Source: Pseudoruminococcus massiliensis
GTDB lineage: Bacteria > Bacillota > Clostridia > Oscillospirales > Acutalibacteraceae
Length of the DNA stretch: 64,000 nt
Reading direction: 5' to 3'
NCBI RefSeq assembly: GCF_900291955.1
Contig: NZ_OLMR01000001.1
Coordinates: forward strand, 558,001-622,000
Positions 17,611 through 25,834 of the stretch are shown piece after piece. A model generated the notes under the pieces. That model was not told the DNA's origin and made no database searches. It saw nothing but the letters and a program-made list of their open reading frames with translations. The translations under genes and the position numbers were made by a program. Positions within the stretch are counted from its first letter, which is position 1. Each line of letters starts with the position of its first letter.

Positions 17611-18165
17611 TTAAGCCTCCTTTGTGTATGTTCTTACATATGCCTTAAATATTTTTTGTGTGATTTTTATGCAGAGAAGTATAAATTTCCACGAACCATA
17701 GGCTGCAAAAAGTCCCAAAGCTGAAACAAATATTGCTACTCCAAGCTGGCATATACCTGCTCCAATAGATGTAAACATAACAATAAACGAACCTATTATT
17801 GTAAGGACTCCGCCTAACTGCATTCCAACAGATGCTGCCACAAATGAAACTGCTACTGAATATAAAATTGCTAAGGCAGTAATCACAAATGGAATTAAAA
17901 TCGAAAATCCGACTATACGACCTACGCTTAATTTTTCAGGCTCTTTAATATGCTTTGGTTCTTCATATTCCTGTGTTTCTGCAAGAATTTTATCCGCAAG
18001 CTGACGAGGTGTTCCAAGCTGTGAAAGTACCTCCTCTTCTGGTATTCCTAATTCTACTTTATCGCCAATAAGTTCGGCATAGTATTCAATTACTCTGTCT
18101 TCTTCGACTCTGTCAAGTATTGAAAGACAGCGTCTGAGTTCTTTCAAATATTCATATTGATTCAT
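17611..18165 (-). CDS. DUF1700/HAAS domain membrane protein
   Basis: 184 residues. The N-terminal part is a cytoplasmic helical HAAS-type domain (YLKELRRCLSILDRVEEDRV, then YYAELIGDKVELG and VLSQLGTPRQLADKI). Four hydrophobic segments follow from about residue 88. HAAS domains occur beside PadR-type regulators and are thought to sense membrane state or relay it. The start overlaps the padR end by 14 bases and has GGAGGT upstream. It is the middle gene of padR-DUF1700-DUF4097. Confidence 0.85.
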   Translation of the reverse strand: MNQYEYLKELRRCLSILDRVEEDRVIEYYAELIGDKVELGIPEEEVLSQLGTPRQLADKILAETQEYEEPKHIKEPEKLSVGRIVGFSILIPFVITALAILYSVAVSFVAASVGMQLGGVLTIIGSFIVMFTSIGAGICQLGVAIFVSALGLFAAYGSWKFILLCIKITQKIFKAYVRTYTKEA

Positions 18166-18472
18166 AATTTACCTCCGCAATAAATTTATAGATTTTGTCG
18201 ATTTGTTCCCAATCCTTCAAAAATTCATTGATACGCTCAAAGCCAAGTTCTGTTATTCTATAATATTTTCTCAATCTACCATTATGCTCTCTTGAATCTA
18301 CTGTCAAACAACCTGATGACTGCAAACGCTTTAAAATCGGATAAAGCGTTGATTCGGAAATTTCAATATTTGGTGATAAGTCACTAATGATTTTATAGCC
18401 ATAGCTTTCTCCCTTAGTCAAAACCTTTAGCACACAAACTTCAAGCATACCTTTTTTTAGCTGTGAATCCAA
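18152..18472 (-). CDS. PadR family transcriptional regulator
   Basis: 106 residues, the short PadR form. The winged helix is clear: KKGMLEVCVLKVLTKGESYG, ESTLYPILKRLQSSGCLTV and GRLRKYYRITELG. The start is a TTG at 18472 with AAAGGAG 9 bases upstream; no ATG lies in a useful place. PadR proteins of this type repress their own operon until a membrane or drug signal is met. An inverted repeat inside its promoter (18509-18535) is the likely operator. It leads a three-gene operon with DUF1700 and DUF4097. Confidence 0.9.
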   Translation of the reverse strand: MDSQLKKGMLEVCVLKVLTKGESYGYKIISDLSPNIEISESTLYPILKRLQSSGCLTVDSREHNGRLRKYYRITELGFERINEFLKDWEQIDKIYKFIAEVNYESI

Positions 18473-18508
18473 ATGTTAAGCTCCTTTCTGAAATATACTG
18501 CCTTATGT

Positions 18509-18542
18509 GATATACTATATCATACACAGTATATCGTGTCAA
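18509..18542 (-). promoter_or_regulatory. padR operon promoter with overlapping operator palindrome
   Basis: On the minus strand, TTGACA (18537-18542), a 17-base spacer and TATAGT (18514-18519). The inverted repeat GATATAC (18509-18515) / GTATATC (18529-18535) spans the -10 and spacer, where a bound repressor would block polymerase. Autoregulation by PadR is inferred. Confidence 0.75.
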
Positions 18543-18566
18543 GAGGTATCAATAAAAAATCAACAA

Positions 18567-18599
18567 AAAAGAACGGCTCTTGATAGAACCGTTCTTTTG
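18567..18599. terminator. Intergenic terminator-like hairpin
   Basis: AAAAGAACGG / CCGTTCTTTT with a 12-base loop, between the padR promoter and repeat copy 3. It has A/T runs on both sides and could stop transcription from the left or mark the end of the tkt operon on the minus strand. Confidence 0.6.
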
Positions 18600-18611
18600 A
18601 AATTATTTAAT

Positions 18612-18794
18612 GTGAGTTCGATGAATTTCCTTAGTTAATAATAATTTATAAAAGTAGAGGCGAACTGCGTTCGCCCGTTAGGTAAAGAATGTTAAGGGCT
18701 TTGCCCTTAAAACCCACAAGGGACTCCGTCCCTTGACCCTGCAAGCCTTTAAAAAGGCTTGAGCGAAACTTTTAATTTCTGTCGAACTCGTGTT
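18612..18794 (+). repeat. Dispersed palindromic intergenic repeat, copy 3, with terminal inverted repeats
   Basis: Inside are GGCGAACTGCGTTCGCC, TTAAGGGCTTTGCCCTTAA, CAAGGGACTCCGTCCCTTG, AAGCCTTTAAAAAGGCTT and the end GAGCGAAACTTTTAATTTC. The copy is bounded by GAGTTCGA (18614-18621) and its complement TCGAACTC (18782-18789), which look like terminal inverted repeats of a small mobile element. It fills the gap between the padR and transketolase units. Confidence 0.75.
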
Positions 18795-18814
18795 ATTTAA
18801 TAAATTGAAAGCTA

Positions 18815-19759
18815 TTATTTGCCGATGATTTCCTTAAATCTCTTTGCAAGAGAAACAGAATCAAGACCGTATTCAGCAATAAGTCCAACTGCTGGACCTG
18901 AATGACCGTATGTATCGTTGATACCAATTCTTGTAACTGGTACTGGATATTCTTCGCATACAGCAGATGTAACAGCCTCGCCAAGGCCACCAATGACATT
19001 ATGCTCCTCGACAGTGATAATTCTTCCTGTTTCCTTTGCTGCCTTAATTATAATATCCTTATCAATAGGCTTGATTGTGTGCATATTGATAAGTCTTACA
19101 TTAATACCCTCTGCCTCAAGTGCCTTAACTGCCTTGAGTGATTCATAAACAACAAGACCAGTTGCAATAACAGTAACATCGTTGCCTTCGTGGAGAGTAA
19201 TACCCTTACCAATTTCAAACTTATAGTTATCAGGGTCGTTAAAGCTATCAATAGCAAGTCTGCCAAGTCTGATATAAACTGGGCCATTATGCTCATATGC
19301 CGCCTTTGTAGCTGCTACCATCTCATAGTGGTCAGCAGGATTGAGGATAACCATTCCTGGAATAGTTCTCATAAGAGCAATATCCTCAAGACACTGGTGA
19401 GTTGCACCATCTTCACCAACAGAAATACCTGCGTGTGAACCTGCAATCTTAACATTAAGTGCAGGATAAGCTACTGTATTTCTGATTTGCTCGTATGCAC
19501 GACCTGTTGCAAACATTGCAAATGATGCAGCAAATGGGACTTTGCCTGCTGCTGCAAGACCTGCTGCAACGCCTATCATATTACATTCTGCGATACCGCA
19601 GTCGATAAACTTATCTGGATATTCTTTTGCGAAGATGTCTGTTTTTGTTGCAGCGGAAAGGTCTGCATCAAGAACGACTATATCTGAATGTGTCTTTGCA
19701 AGTTCACAAAGAGCCTTTCCGAAGCTCTCTCTGGTTGCTATTTTAACACTCTCTGCCAT
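18815..19759 (-). CDS. Transketolase, C-terminal subunit
   Basis: 314 residues. It holds the pyrimidine-binding and C-terminal domains of transketolase: VVLDADLSAATKTDIF, CGIAECNMIGVAAGLA, FAMFATGRAYEQIRN, HAGISVGEDGATHQCLEDIA and IIGGLGEAVTSAV. It works with the N-terminal subunit encoded 41 bases upstream to form one thiamine-diphosphate enzyme of the pentose phosphate pathway; it supplies the erythrose 4-phosphate used by aroF. Two-subunit transketolases are common in Clostridia, so this is not a frameshift: each half has its own ribosome site and start. Confidence 0.92.
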   Translation of the reverse strand: MAESVKIATRESFGKALCELAKTHSDIVVLDADLSAATKTDIFAKEYPDKFIDCGIAECNMIGVAAGLAAAGKVPFAASFAMFATGRAYEQIRNTVAYPALNVKIAGSHAGISVGEDGATHQCLEDIALMRTIPGMVILNPADHYEMVAATKAAYEHNGPVYIRLGRLAIDSFNDPDNYKFEIGKGITLHEGNDVTVIATGLVVYESLKAVKALEAEGINVRLINMHTIKPIDKDIIIKAAKETGRIITVEEHNVIGGLGEAVTSAVCEEYPVPVTRIGINDTYGHSGPAVGLIAEYGLDSVSLAKRFKEIIGK

Positions 19760-19800
19760 TTATAACCATTCCTTTCAATAATAAAGGGTTTTATTTAAAA

Positions 19801-20664
19801 TTAATCTTTAATTTCTGCAAGCTGTGCTTCAAGAAGCTTTTGCTGTTCTTTGAGTTCGTTAAGTGCAAGCTCATACTGCTCTTGGTTAGGAGCTTTTCCG
19901 TGCCAGCCCACTTGGTCTTCCATATAAGAAACGCCCTTGCCTTTAACTGTTTCTGCAATGATAACAGTTGGCTTACCCTTTACGGATTTAGCCTTTTCAA
20001 AAGCTTCCTCAATCTGGTTGAAGCAGTGACCACAAATCTTTATAACCTCAAAGCCAAAGCTCTCAAACTTCTTATCAAGAGGCTCAAGACCAGCAACTTC
20101 GCTGACCTTACCATCAATCTGCAAGCCGTTATAATCTACGATATAGCAGAGATTATCGAGGTTGTGATGTGCTGCAAACATTGCAGACTCCCAAACCTGT
20201 CCTTCTTCACACTCACCGTCACCGAGCATTGCGTATACACGATAGGAGGCATTATCCATCTTAGCTGCAAGAGCCATACCACAAGCAGCAGAAACGCCTT
20301 GTCCGAGTGAGCCTGAACTCATATCAACACCAGGAGTTCCCTTCATATCAGGGTGACCCTGAAGCATTGCACCTATATGGCGGAGAGATTTTATCTCTTT
20401 CTCAGGGAAGTAGCCTTTAATTGCAAGTGCTGCATAAAGACCAGGGCAGCAATGACCCTTAGAAAGTACAAATCTATCCCTGTCTGCCCACTTAGGATTC
20501 TTCGGGTCTACATTAAGCTCCTTAAAATAGAGGTATGTAAAAATGTCTGCGGCAGAAAGTGAACCGCCCGGATGACCCGATTTAGCATTAAAAACTCCCT
20601 CAATTATAAGCTGTCGTACTTTGTTAGCAGTAATTTTCAGCTCTGCTTTTTCTCTTTTGTCCAT
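19801..20664 (-). CDS. Transketolase, N-terminal subunit
   Basis: 287 residues with the thiamine-diphosphate binding domain: SGHPGGSLSAADIFTYLYF, DRDRFVLSKGHCCPGLYA, GSLGQGVSAACGMALA, the pyrophosphate/Mg motif GDGECEEGQVWES running to DYNGLQIDG, and ETVKGKGVSYMED. It completes the C-terminal subunit downstream. GGGAGGA lies 10 bases before the ATG. A C-terminal coiled stretch (ELKEQQKLLEAQLAEIKD) is typical of the subunit form. Confidence 0.92.
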   Translation of the reverse strand: MDKREKAELKITANKVRQLIIEGVFNAKSGHPGGSLSAADIFTYLYFKELNVDPKNPKWADRDRFVLSKGHCCPGLYAALAIKGYFPEKEIKSLRHIGAMLQGHPDMKGTPGVDMSSGSLGQGVSAACGMALAAKMDNASYRVYAMLGDGECEEGQVWESAMFAAHHNLDNLCYIVDYNGLQIDGKVSEVAGLEPLDKKFESFGFEVIKICGHCFNQIEEAFEKAKSVKGKPTVIIAETVKGKGVSYMEDQVGWHGKAPNQEQYELALNELKEQQKLLEAQLAEIKD

Positions 20665-20749
20665 GGATCATATTCCTCCCGTAAAATGAATAAGAAATAT
20701 ATTTAGACTTTCGCTTTATGCGAAATCCATTGCGTAATTATTATCACTG

Positions 20750-21238
20750 TTATTTTTTTGGTGCAATTCTTCTGCCAGAAGAATCATTGCCTCCATTAGC
20801 TTGGCGTCTTGGGTTATTAGCTGTTCTACTGTTAGCCTTCTGTGACATTTTCTTTCTTCTCAACATCATAAATACTACAAAGCCAATTCCTGCGACTCCA
20901 AGCACTATTAAGATTATGCCTATAACCAAAAGCCATTCGCCGTTTCCGACATATTTGCCATCTTTAAAATCTTTAAAGCTTCCGCCCTTAGAATTTTCAT
21001 TACTTGGTGATTTACTGCTACGCTCTGCATTCTGTGAGCTAAGCTCTGCTTCCGCCTGACTTTGAAGCTCTGCCCAGTCGGAAGAAGTCATTCTTGAGGT
21101 TTCTTTAGAAGCTTCAGTTTTAATTGTGCTTGCACTGCTATAATCATCTTCAGCCATAGCGATTATCGGACAAGAAACTGCAAGAACCATCGCCGAAAGT
21201 ATAGCTATAAGTTTTTTTTTGAATGTGATATGCTTCAT
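20750..21238 (-). CDS. Secreted/membrane hypothetical protein, Ser-rich with C-terminal anchor
   Basis: 162 residues. There is a signal peptide (KKKLIAILSAMVLAVSCPIIAMAE), a serine/glutamate-rich extracellular middle (residues 30-90), one membrane helix (LLVIGIILIVLGVAGIGFVVFMML) and a basic, Asn/Arg-rich tail in the cytoplasm. No known domain was recognised. The topology suits a small surface or membrane-associated protein. It lies 85 bases upstream of the transketolase genes on the same strand, with only a weak hairpin (TTTCGCTTTATGCGAAA near 20712) between. Confidence 0.6.
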   Translation of the reverse strand: MKHITFKKKLIAILSAMVLAVSCPIIAMAEDDYSSASTIKTEASKETSRMTSSDWAELQSQAEAELSSQNAERSSKSPSNENSKGGSFKDFKDGKYVGNGEWLLVIGIILIVLGVAGIGFVVFMMLRRKKMSQKANSRTANNPRRQANGGNDSSGRRIAPKK

Positions 21239-21449
21239 TATCCAATCAACCCTTATGATTTATTCGCCAAAAGATTCACACTAAAAACAGTGATACCAAA
21301 TTGTATTTTAACACAACAAACGAAAAAAATATAGTAGCAACGCATAAAAACCGCAAAATTCCTACTATTTCAACAAAATTCACTAACAAATTGTAGAATA
21401 AAGCAACAAAATAGTTTTAACAAAAATTGCAAAAAGAATTTTTTGATAT

Positions 21450-22373
21450 TTAAGATTTTATTCCTTGTATAATATCTAACTCTTTTAGTCTATGATTTAT
21501 TCCGTTAAGCACTTGCAGCTTTCTCAAGCTCCAAAGCGGAGCTATAAGCTCGTCAGGATTTCCATCTCCTGTTAATCTGTGTATAACCATTTCTCTTGGC
21601 AAAATAGAAATAATCTCACAAACTATTTCTATATATTCTTCCTCAGTAAGTGCTTTAAATTCGCCTTTTTCATACATTTCAAGAAGTTTTGTATTCTTTA
21701 AAATGTGCATAAGCTGCAATTTAATGCCATTAGCTGTTTTTCCGATATATTCTGCTGTAGAGAGAATATCTTCTTTTGTTTCATAAGGCAAGCCGATAAT
21801 CATATGAGTTATAATCTCAACACCTATATTTTTAAGCTTTCTGACTGCTTCATCATAGCATGAAAGCTCATACCCTCGATTTATGAGTTTTGCTGTTGAT
21901 TCATTTATTGTTTGTAAGCCTAATTCTACCCAAACTGGTTTTATGCGATTAAGCTCAGCAAGCAATTCAATAACATCATCACCAAGACAATCGGGTCTTG
22001 TGGCAATCGAAAGTATAGCTATATCATCTCGCATAATTGTATCCATAAATAGCTTGCGAAGATATTCAACAGGGGCATATGTATTAGTATAGGCTTGAAA
22101 ATATGCTATAAATCTATTACCCTGATATTTTTTACTGACAAGCGTTTTTGCTTGCTCAATCTGCTTAGCAATATCAGGATTAAAACTTGCGGCGAAATCT
22201 CCTGAACCTCCAGCACTGCAAAAAATACAACCGCCCTCGGAAATTTTGCCATCACGATTAGGACAAGTCATTCCACCATTGAGAGATAGCTTATAAAGCT
22301 TTTCGCTATATCTTTCTTTAAGCATATAGTCTAAAGAGTAGTATCTTCTGCCACCCCAAAAAGTTTTTTCCAT
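21450..22373 (-). CDS. TIGR01212 family radical SAM protein (YtqA-like)
   Basis: 307 residues. The cluster-binding cysteines lie in CPNRDGKISEGGCIFCSAGG near residue 37, the spaced form (C, then CxxC) seen in TIGR01212/YhcC-YtqA proteins. Further family motifs are FQAYTNTYAPVEYLRKLF, IATRPDCLGDDVI, VELGLQTINESTAKLINRGY and THMIIGLPYET. It should bind a 4Fe-4S cluster and cleave S-adenosylmethionine. The natural substrate is not settled; a role in tRNA or sulfur metabolism has been suggested for relatives. The 211 bases upstream of the neighbouring secreted protein are AT-rich with no gene. Confidence 0.88.
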   Translation of the reverse strand: MEKTFWGGRRYYSLDYMLKERYSEKLYKLSLNGGMTCPNRDGKISEGGCIFCSAGGSGDFAASFNPDIAKQIEQAKTLVSKKYQGNRFIAYFQAYTNTYAPVEYLRKLFMDTIMRDDIAILSIATRPDCLGDDVIELLAELNRIKPVWVELGLQTINESTAKLINRGYELSCYDEAVRKLKNIGVEIITHMIIGLPYETKEDILSTAEYIGKTANGIKLQLMHILKNTKLLEMYEKGEFKALTEEEYIEIVCEIISILPREMVIHRLTGDGNPDELIAPLWSLRKLQVLNGINHRLKELDIIQGIKS

Positions 22374-22453
22374 CTTAATTTCCCCATATTTTATATTAAA
22401 TATAAAGCAAACGAGCTAAAAGACCCACTTACTTTATATTATTAAAAGGATTA

Positions 22454-22687
22454 TCATTTTTTAGATTCTGGCATTGAAACTACAATTTCAGCTTCTTCTC
22501 GTATATCGCTTTCTATGCCTGATATTTTTTCTGTAACATTATCAAACAAGCCCATTATGGTTGCTCTATATCTTGACGCAAGGTGAAAGCCTAATAAAGC
22601 CATCAATGCTGTAAATACAACAATAAATACGATAGCTCCTGTAAGCTTTGCTGTTTTCTTTAAACCTTTTTCGTTAGATTTTCGCAT
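22454..22687 (-). CDS. Small single-pass membrane protein of unknown function
   Basis: 77 residues: a basic cytoplasmic N-terminus (MRKSNEKGLKKTAKLTG), one hydrophobic helix (AIVFIVVFTALMALLGFHLA) and a charged tail. A very good GGAGGGG ribosome site precedes the ATG, so it is probably real. No domain recognised. It lies between the radical SAM gene and a GNAT gene, all on the minus strand. Confidence 0.6.
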   Translation of the reverse strand: MRKSNEKGLKKTAKLTGAIVFIVVFTALMALLGFHLASRYRATIMGLFDNVTEKISGIESDIREEAEIVVSMPESKK

Positions 22688-22790
22688 AATCCCCTCCGCA
22701 GTATCTTTTATTGCTATAATATTATATCCTAATATAAATTACTGCAATAGGCAAGTAGAAATAACCAATAAAAAACTTATTCCATTATTT

Positions 22791-23249
22791 TTAAAGAATT
22801 TTTTCCATACCATATTTCTGAATACTTAATCCGCACTTTTCATAAAAACTTTTTGCAGATTCATTACAAGCCCATACATTAAGAGTGACATTATAACAAT
22901 TACTTTTCTTAGCGCAATCTAAAACAAATTCATAAAGCTTTGTGCCGACCTTATGACCTCTTGATTTTTCGGAAACGCATAAATCGTCTATATAAAGAGT
23001 AGTCTTATTATACATAGAGTTTCCATGATACTGAAATACGCAAAAAGCATAACCAAGTATTACATCATCTTCTGCAACAAATATTGGTTTCTCATCATTT
23101 TGAACTAAGGTTTCAAGTTCTTTTGTTGTATACTTTTTCTCGCCTGCTTTGAAAAGGTCTGGTCTGCCATCTGAATGTACTTTATGGACTTGATATAACA
23201 ATTCCTCTATCTGTGGTATATCTTCTTTTTTTGCTCGTCTGATATTCAT
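22791..23249 (-). CDS. GNAT family N-acetyltransferase
   Basis: 152 residues, full-length GNAT fold: MNIRRAKKEDIPQIEEL at the start, LYIDDLCVSEKSRGHKVGTKLYEFV as the acetyl-CoA motif A, and NVWACNESAKSFYEKCGL as motif B. The wording resembles broad-specificity acetyltransferases of the YhbS/RimI-like group, but the substrate cannot be assigned. GGAGG precedes the ATG by 6 bases. Confidence 0.85.
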   Translation of the reverse strand: MNIRRAKKEDIPQIEELLYQVHKVHSDGRPDLFKAGEKKYTTKELETLVQNDEKPIFVAEDDVILGYAFCVFQYHGNSMYNKTTLYIDDLCVSEKSRGHKVGTKLYEFVLDCAKKSNCYNVTLNVWACNESAKSFYEKCGLSIQKYGMEKIL

Positions 23250-23354
23250 TTTAGTCCTCCGAATTTATAATTTTTAAACATAACTTATTTGTATCAACAA
23301 AATTATATCATTTTTTCTCTTATTACGAATTATTACGAACGATAATATTACATT

Positions 23355-23386
23355 AAAAAAGAGAACCCTTTCGGACTCTCTTTTTC
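23355..23386 (-). terminator. Terminator of nadB-nadC
   Basis: AAAAAGAGA / TCTCTTTTT with an inner CC/GG stem, a few bases beyond the nadC stop; T run on the minus strand. Confidence 0.85.
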
Positions 23387-23391
23387 TTTGA

Positions 23392-24228
23392 TTATTTTAT
23401 ATACATAGAAATATCAAAAGCTTTTACTGAGTGTGTTAATGCTCCTATTGAAATAATATCAACACCACTTTCAGCAACCGCTCTCAAGGTTTCATTAGTG
23501 ATACCGCCTGAAGCCTCAAGAACTGCTCTGCCGTCAGTAATTGCAACTGCCTCTTTCATAAGTTCAGGACTCATATTATCGAGCATAATTATATCTGCTC
23601 CAACTGCAAGAGCCTCTTTGAGTTCGTCGAGGTTTCTTGTTTCAACCTCAATCTTTGTCATATGACCGATTTTCTTTCTCAAAGCGGTAACTGCTGCTGT
23701 AATTCCGCCTGCTGCATCAATATGATTATCCTTGAGCATAGCTGCATCAGAAAGATTATAGCGGTGATTCTTTGCACCGCCTGTCATAACAGCGTACTTC
23801 TGAAGTGGACGCATACCCGGAAGTGTTTTTCTTGTATCAGCAATACTTGCATTAGTACCCTCAACAAGCTTTGTTGCTTGATTAGCCGCCGTAGCAATTC
23901 CACTCATATGCTGAATAAGGTTGAGTGCAGTTCTCTCACCCTTTAAAAGTGACGCTGTTCTGCCCTCAAGACGCATAATCTCATCGCCATATTTTACGCT
24001 CTCACCGTCTTTGATGAGAATTTCGATTTTAATATCACTATCTATAAGTTCAAAAACTCTTGCGGCAACTTCTACACCACAAAGTATGCCTTCTGCCTTT
24101 GCAACAAGCTTACCCTTGCCCATCTGTTCAGCAGGAATGAGGTAATCCGTTGTAACATCACAATAATTGATGTCCTCTAAAAGAGCCGTTTTAATTAAAT
24201 TATCAACATAAATTTTATTCAGAATCAT
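23392..24228 (-). CDS. nadC: Nicotinate-nucleotide pyrophosphorylase (carboxylating)
   Basis: 278 residues from the ATG at 24228, preceded by GAGGAGGT inside the end of nadB. It converts quinolinate and PRPP to nicotinate mononucleotide in de novo NAD synthesis. Motifs: LLEDINYCDVTTDYL, GERTALNLIQHMSGIAT, ADTRKTLPGMRPLQKYAV, GGAKNHRYNLSDAAMLKDNH, EVETRNLDEL, IMLDNMSPE and EASGGITNETL. The start overlaps nadB by 14 bases. nadA, normally next to them, is not in the window. Confidence 0.95.
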   Translation of the reverse strand: MILNKIYVDNLIKTALLEDINYCDVTTDYLIPAEQMGKGKLVAKAEGILCGVEVAARVFELIDSDIKIEILIKDGESVKYGDEIMRLEGRTASLLKGERTALNLIQHMSGIATAANQATKLVEGTNASIADTRKTLPGMRPLQKYAVMTGGAKNHRYNLSDAAMLKDNHIDAAGGITAAVTALRKKIGHMTKIEVETRNLDELKEALAVGADIIMLDNMSPELMKEAVAITDGRAVLEASGGITNETLRAVAESGVDIISIGALTHSVKAFDISMYIK

Positions 24229-25684
24229 TGCTAACCTCCTCAAGAATTATGCAAGCAACGCAAGCAAGGCTTCTTGCCTCAACAAAGTTATGGTCGATTT
24301 TGTAGTGTCCGTTAAGGAGTAAATCTTTGATTTCCTTTGCTCGCTTTAGACCTGCTGGAACAGCACTTGGGTCTGGAATTACAAAATGAGATGTCTGCAT
24401 AATCTTTCTGATTTCGGTTCTGAGTCCGTGTGGAAGTTCATTACCTTCAAGAGATTCCTTAGGCGGAAGCTCGCCAACAGAAGCTCCATTATCATTTTTA
24501 AGCTTTTCTGTAATATCCTGTGCGGCACGGCGTGAGAATACCAAAGCCTCAAGCAAAGAGTTACTTGCAAGACGGTTTGCACCATGAACGCCTGTATGTG
24601 AGCATTCTCCTGCGGCATAAAGTCTATCAACAGTAGTTCTTGCATTGAGGTCAACATCTATTCCGCCCATAAGGTAATGCTGGCATGGGAATACTGGTAT
24701 TCTATCCTTTGTAATATCAATACCTTCCTCAAGACAACGCTCATAAATCATTGGGAAACGATTTTTTACAAATTCTGGGTCTTTATCGGTAATATCAAGA
24801 TAAAAATTCTCATTGCCCTTTTTGCGTGATTCGAGAATTATTGCATTTGAAACAACATCTCTTGGGGCAAGCTCTCCACGCTCATCATAATTAAAGGCAA
24901 ATCTTTCGCCGTCACAGTTGAGCAAAACTGCTCCTTCACCACGAACAGCCTCACTTATAAGAAAACGCTCTCTGTCTGCTTCTGCGGCAAAAGCTGTTGG
25001 GTGGAACTGAATCCAGCTAAGGTGCTTAATTCTTGCACCAAGCATATGTGCAAGAGTAATGCCGTCACCTGTTGCAATAGCTGAGTTTGTAGTATACTGA
25101 TAAACTCTGCCGATACCGCCAGACGCCATAATGCAGTATTTTGCACCAACAAAGGCTTGTTCGCCATTATCGAGAATTAAGCCTGCAAAGAATCCATTAT
25201 CTGCCTTTTCGAGAGAATAAAGAAGTGTATTCTCAAGAATATCAACATTCTTATGTTCCTTAACCTTTTCAATAAGTGCATCAACAATAGCTCTGCCTGT
25301 TGAATCCTTATGGTGAACTATTCTATGTCTTGAATGTCCCGCCTCAAGGGTCATCATCATCTTACCTGATGCGTCAAGGTCAAATGCAACGCCCATCTCT
25401 TTAAGCTTGAGAACATCTTGAGGTCCTTCGGAAACAAGCACCTCGATTGCAGCTAAATTATTTTTATACTTACCCGCAATAAGTGTATCAGCGATATGTA
25501 GCTTAAAATTATCATGGCTCTTATCAAGAACAGCCGCAACACCGCCCTGTGCCAATGAGGAATTGGAAAGTGGAAGTTCTCTTTTGGAAATAAGCAAAAC
25601 ACTTACATTCTCAGGAAACTGCAATGCTCCGTAAAGTCCAGCAGCACCTGCTCCAACAACAATAACATCATATTCCCGCTTCAT
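24215..25684 (-). CDS. nadB: L-aspartate oxidase
   Basis: 489 residues. It oxidises L-aspartate to iminoaspartate with FAD for quinolinate synthesis. Motifs: FAD site VVVGAGAAGLYGALQF, SSLAQGGVAAVLD, GHSRHRIVHHKDSTGRA, ISEAVRGEGAVLLN, GGIDVDLNARTTVDRLYAAG and HGANRLASNSLLEALVF. In an anaerobe the electron acceptor is probably fumarate rather than oxygen. It is first gene of the two-gene operon nadB-nadC; the partner quinolinate synthase nadA must be elsewhere or absent. Confidence 0.94.
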   Translation of the reverse strand: MKREYDVIVVGAGAAGLYGALQFPENVSVLLISKRELPLSNSSLAQGGVAAVLDKSHDNFKLHIADTLIAGKYKNNLAAIEVLVSEGPQDVLKLKEMGVAFDLDASGKMMMTLEAGHSRHRIVHHKDSTGRAIVDALIEKVKEHKNVDILENTLLYSLEKADNGFFAGLILDNGEQAFVGAKYCIMASGGIGRVYQYTTNSAIATGDGITLAHMLGARIKHLSWIQFHPTAFAAEADRERFLISEAVRGEGAVLLNCDGERFAFNYDERGELAPRDVVSNAIILESRKKGNENFYLDITDKDPEFVKNRFPMIYERCLEEGIDITKDRIPVFPCQHYLMGGIDVDLNARTTVDRLYAAGECSHTGVHGANRLASNSLLEALVFSRRAAQDITEKLKNDNGASVGELPPKESLEGNELPHGLRTEIRKIMQTSHFVIPDPSAVPAGLKRAKEIKDLLLNGHYKIDHNFVEARSLACVACIILEEVSNDSE

Positions 25685-25791
25685 AATTAGTACCTCTTTT
25701 TATTTCACATTTCTAAAATTTTATTATTCTAAAAAAACCTTAGACTTATTTTATTGTATCATAATTTATATGAAATTTAAATAGGAAAAAT

Positions 25792-25827
25792 AAAAAAAGT
25801 GCCGACTGAACGACACTTTTTATTTTA
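25792..25827. terminator. Terminator after the zinc-ribbon membrane protein gene
   Basis: AAAAAGTG / CACTTTTT stem with T run on the minus strand, 8 bases beyond the stop at 25835. Confidence 0.8.
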
Positions 25828-25834
25828 GGCGAAA

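Noticed and set aside
18815-20664. Frameshifted single transketolase gene
   Set aside because: Each half has its own ribosome site, start and complete domain boundaries, with a 41-base spacer; the two-subunit form is normal in Clostridia.
21239-21449. Small RNA or mobile end around ATAGTAG/CTACTAT (about 21332-21370)
   Set aside because: A 7-bp stem with a long loop in very AT-rich sequence is expected by chance; no promoter or terminator supports it.
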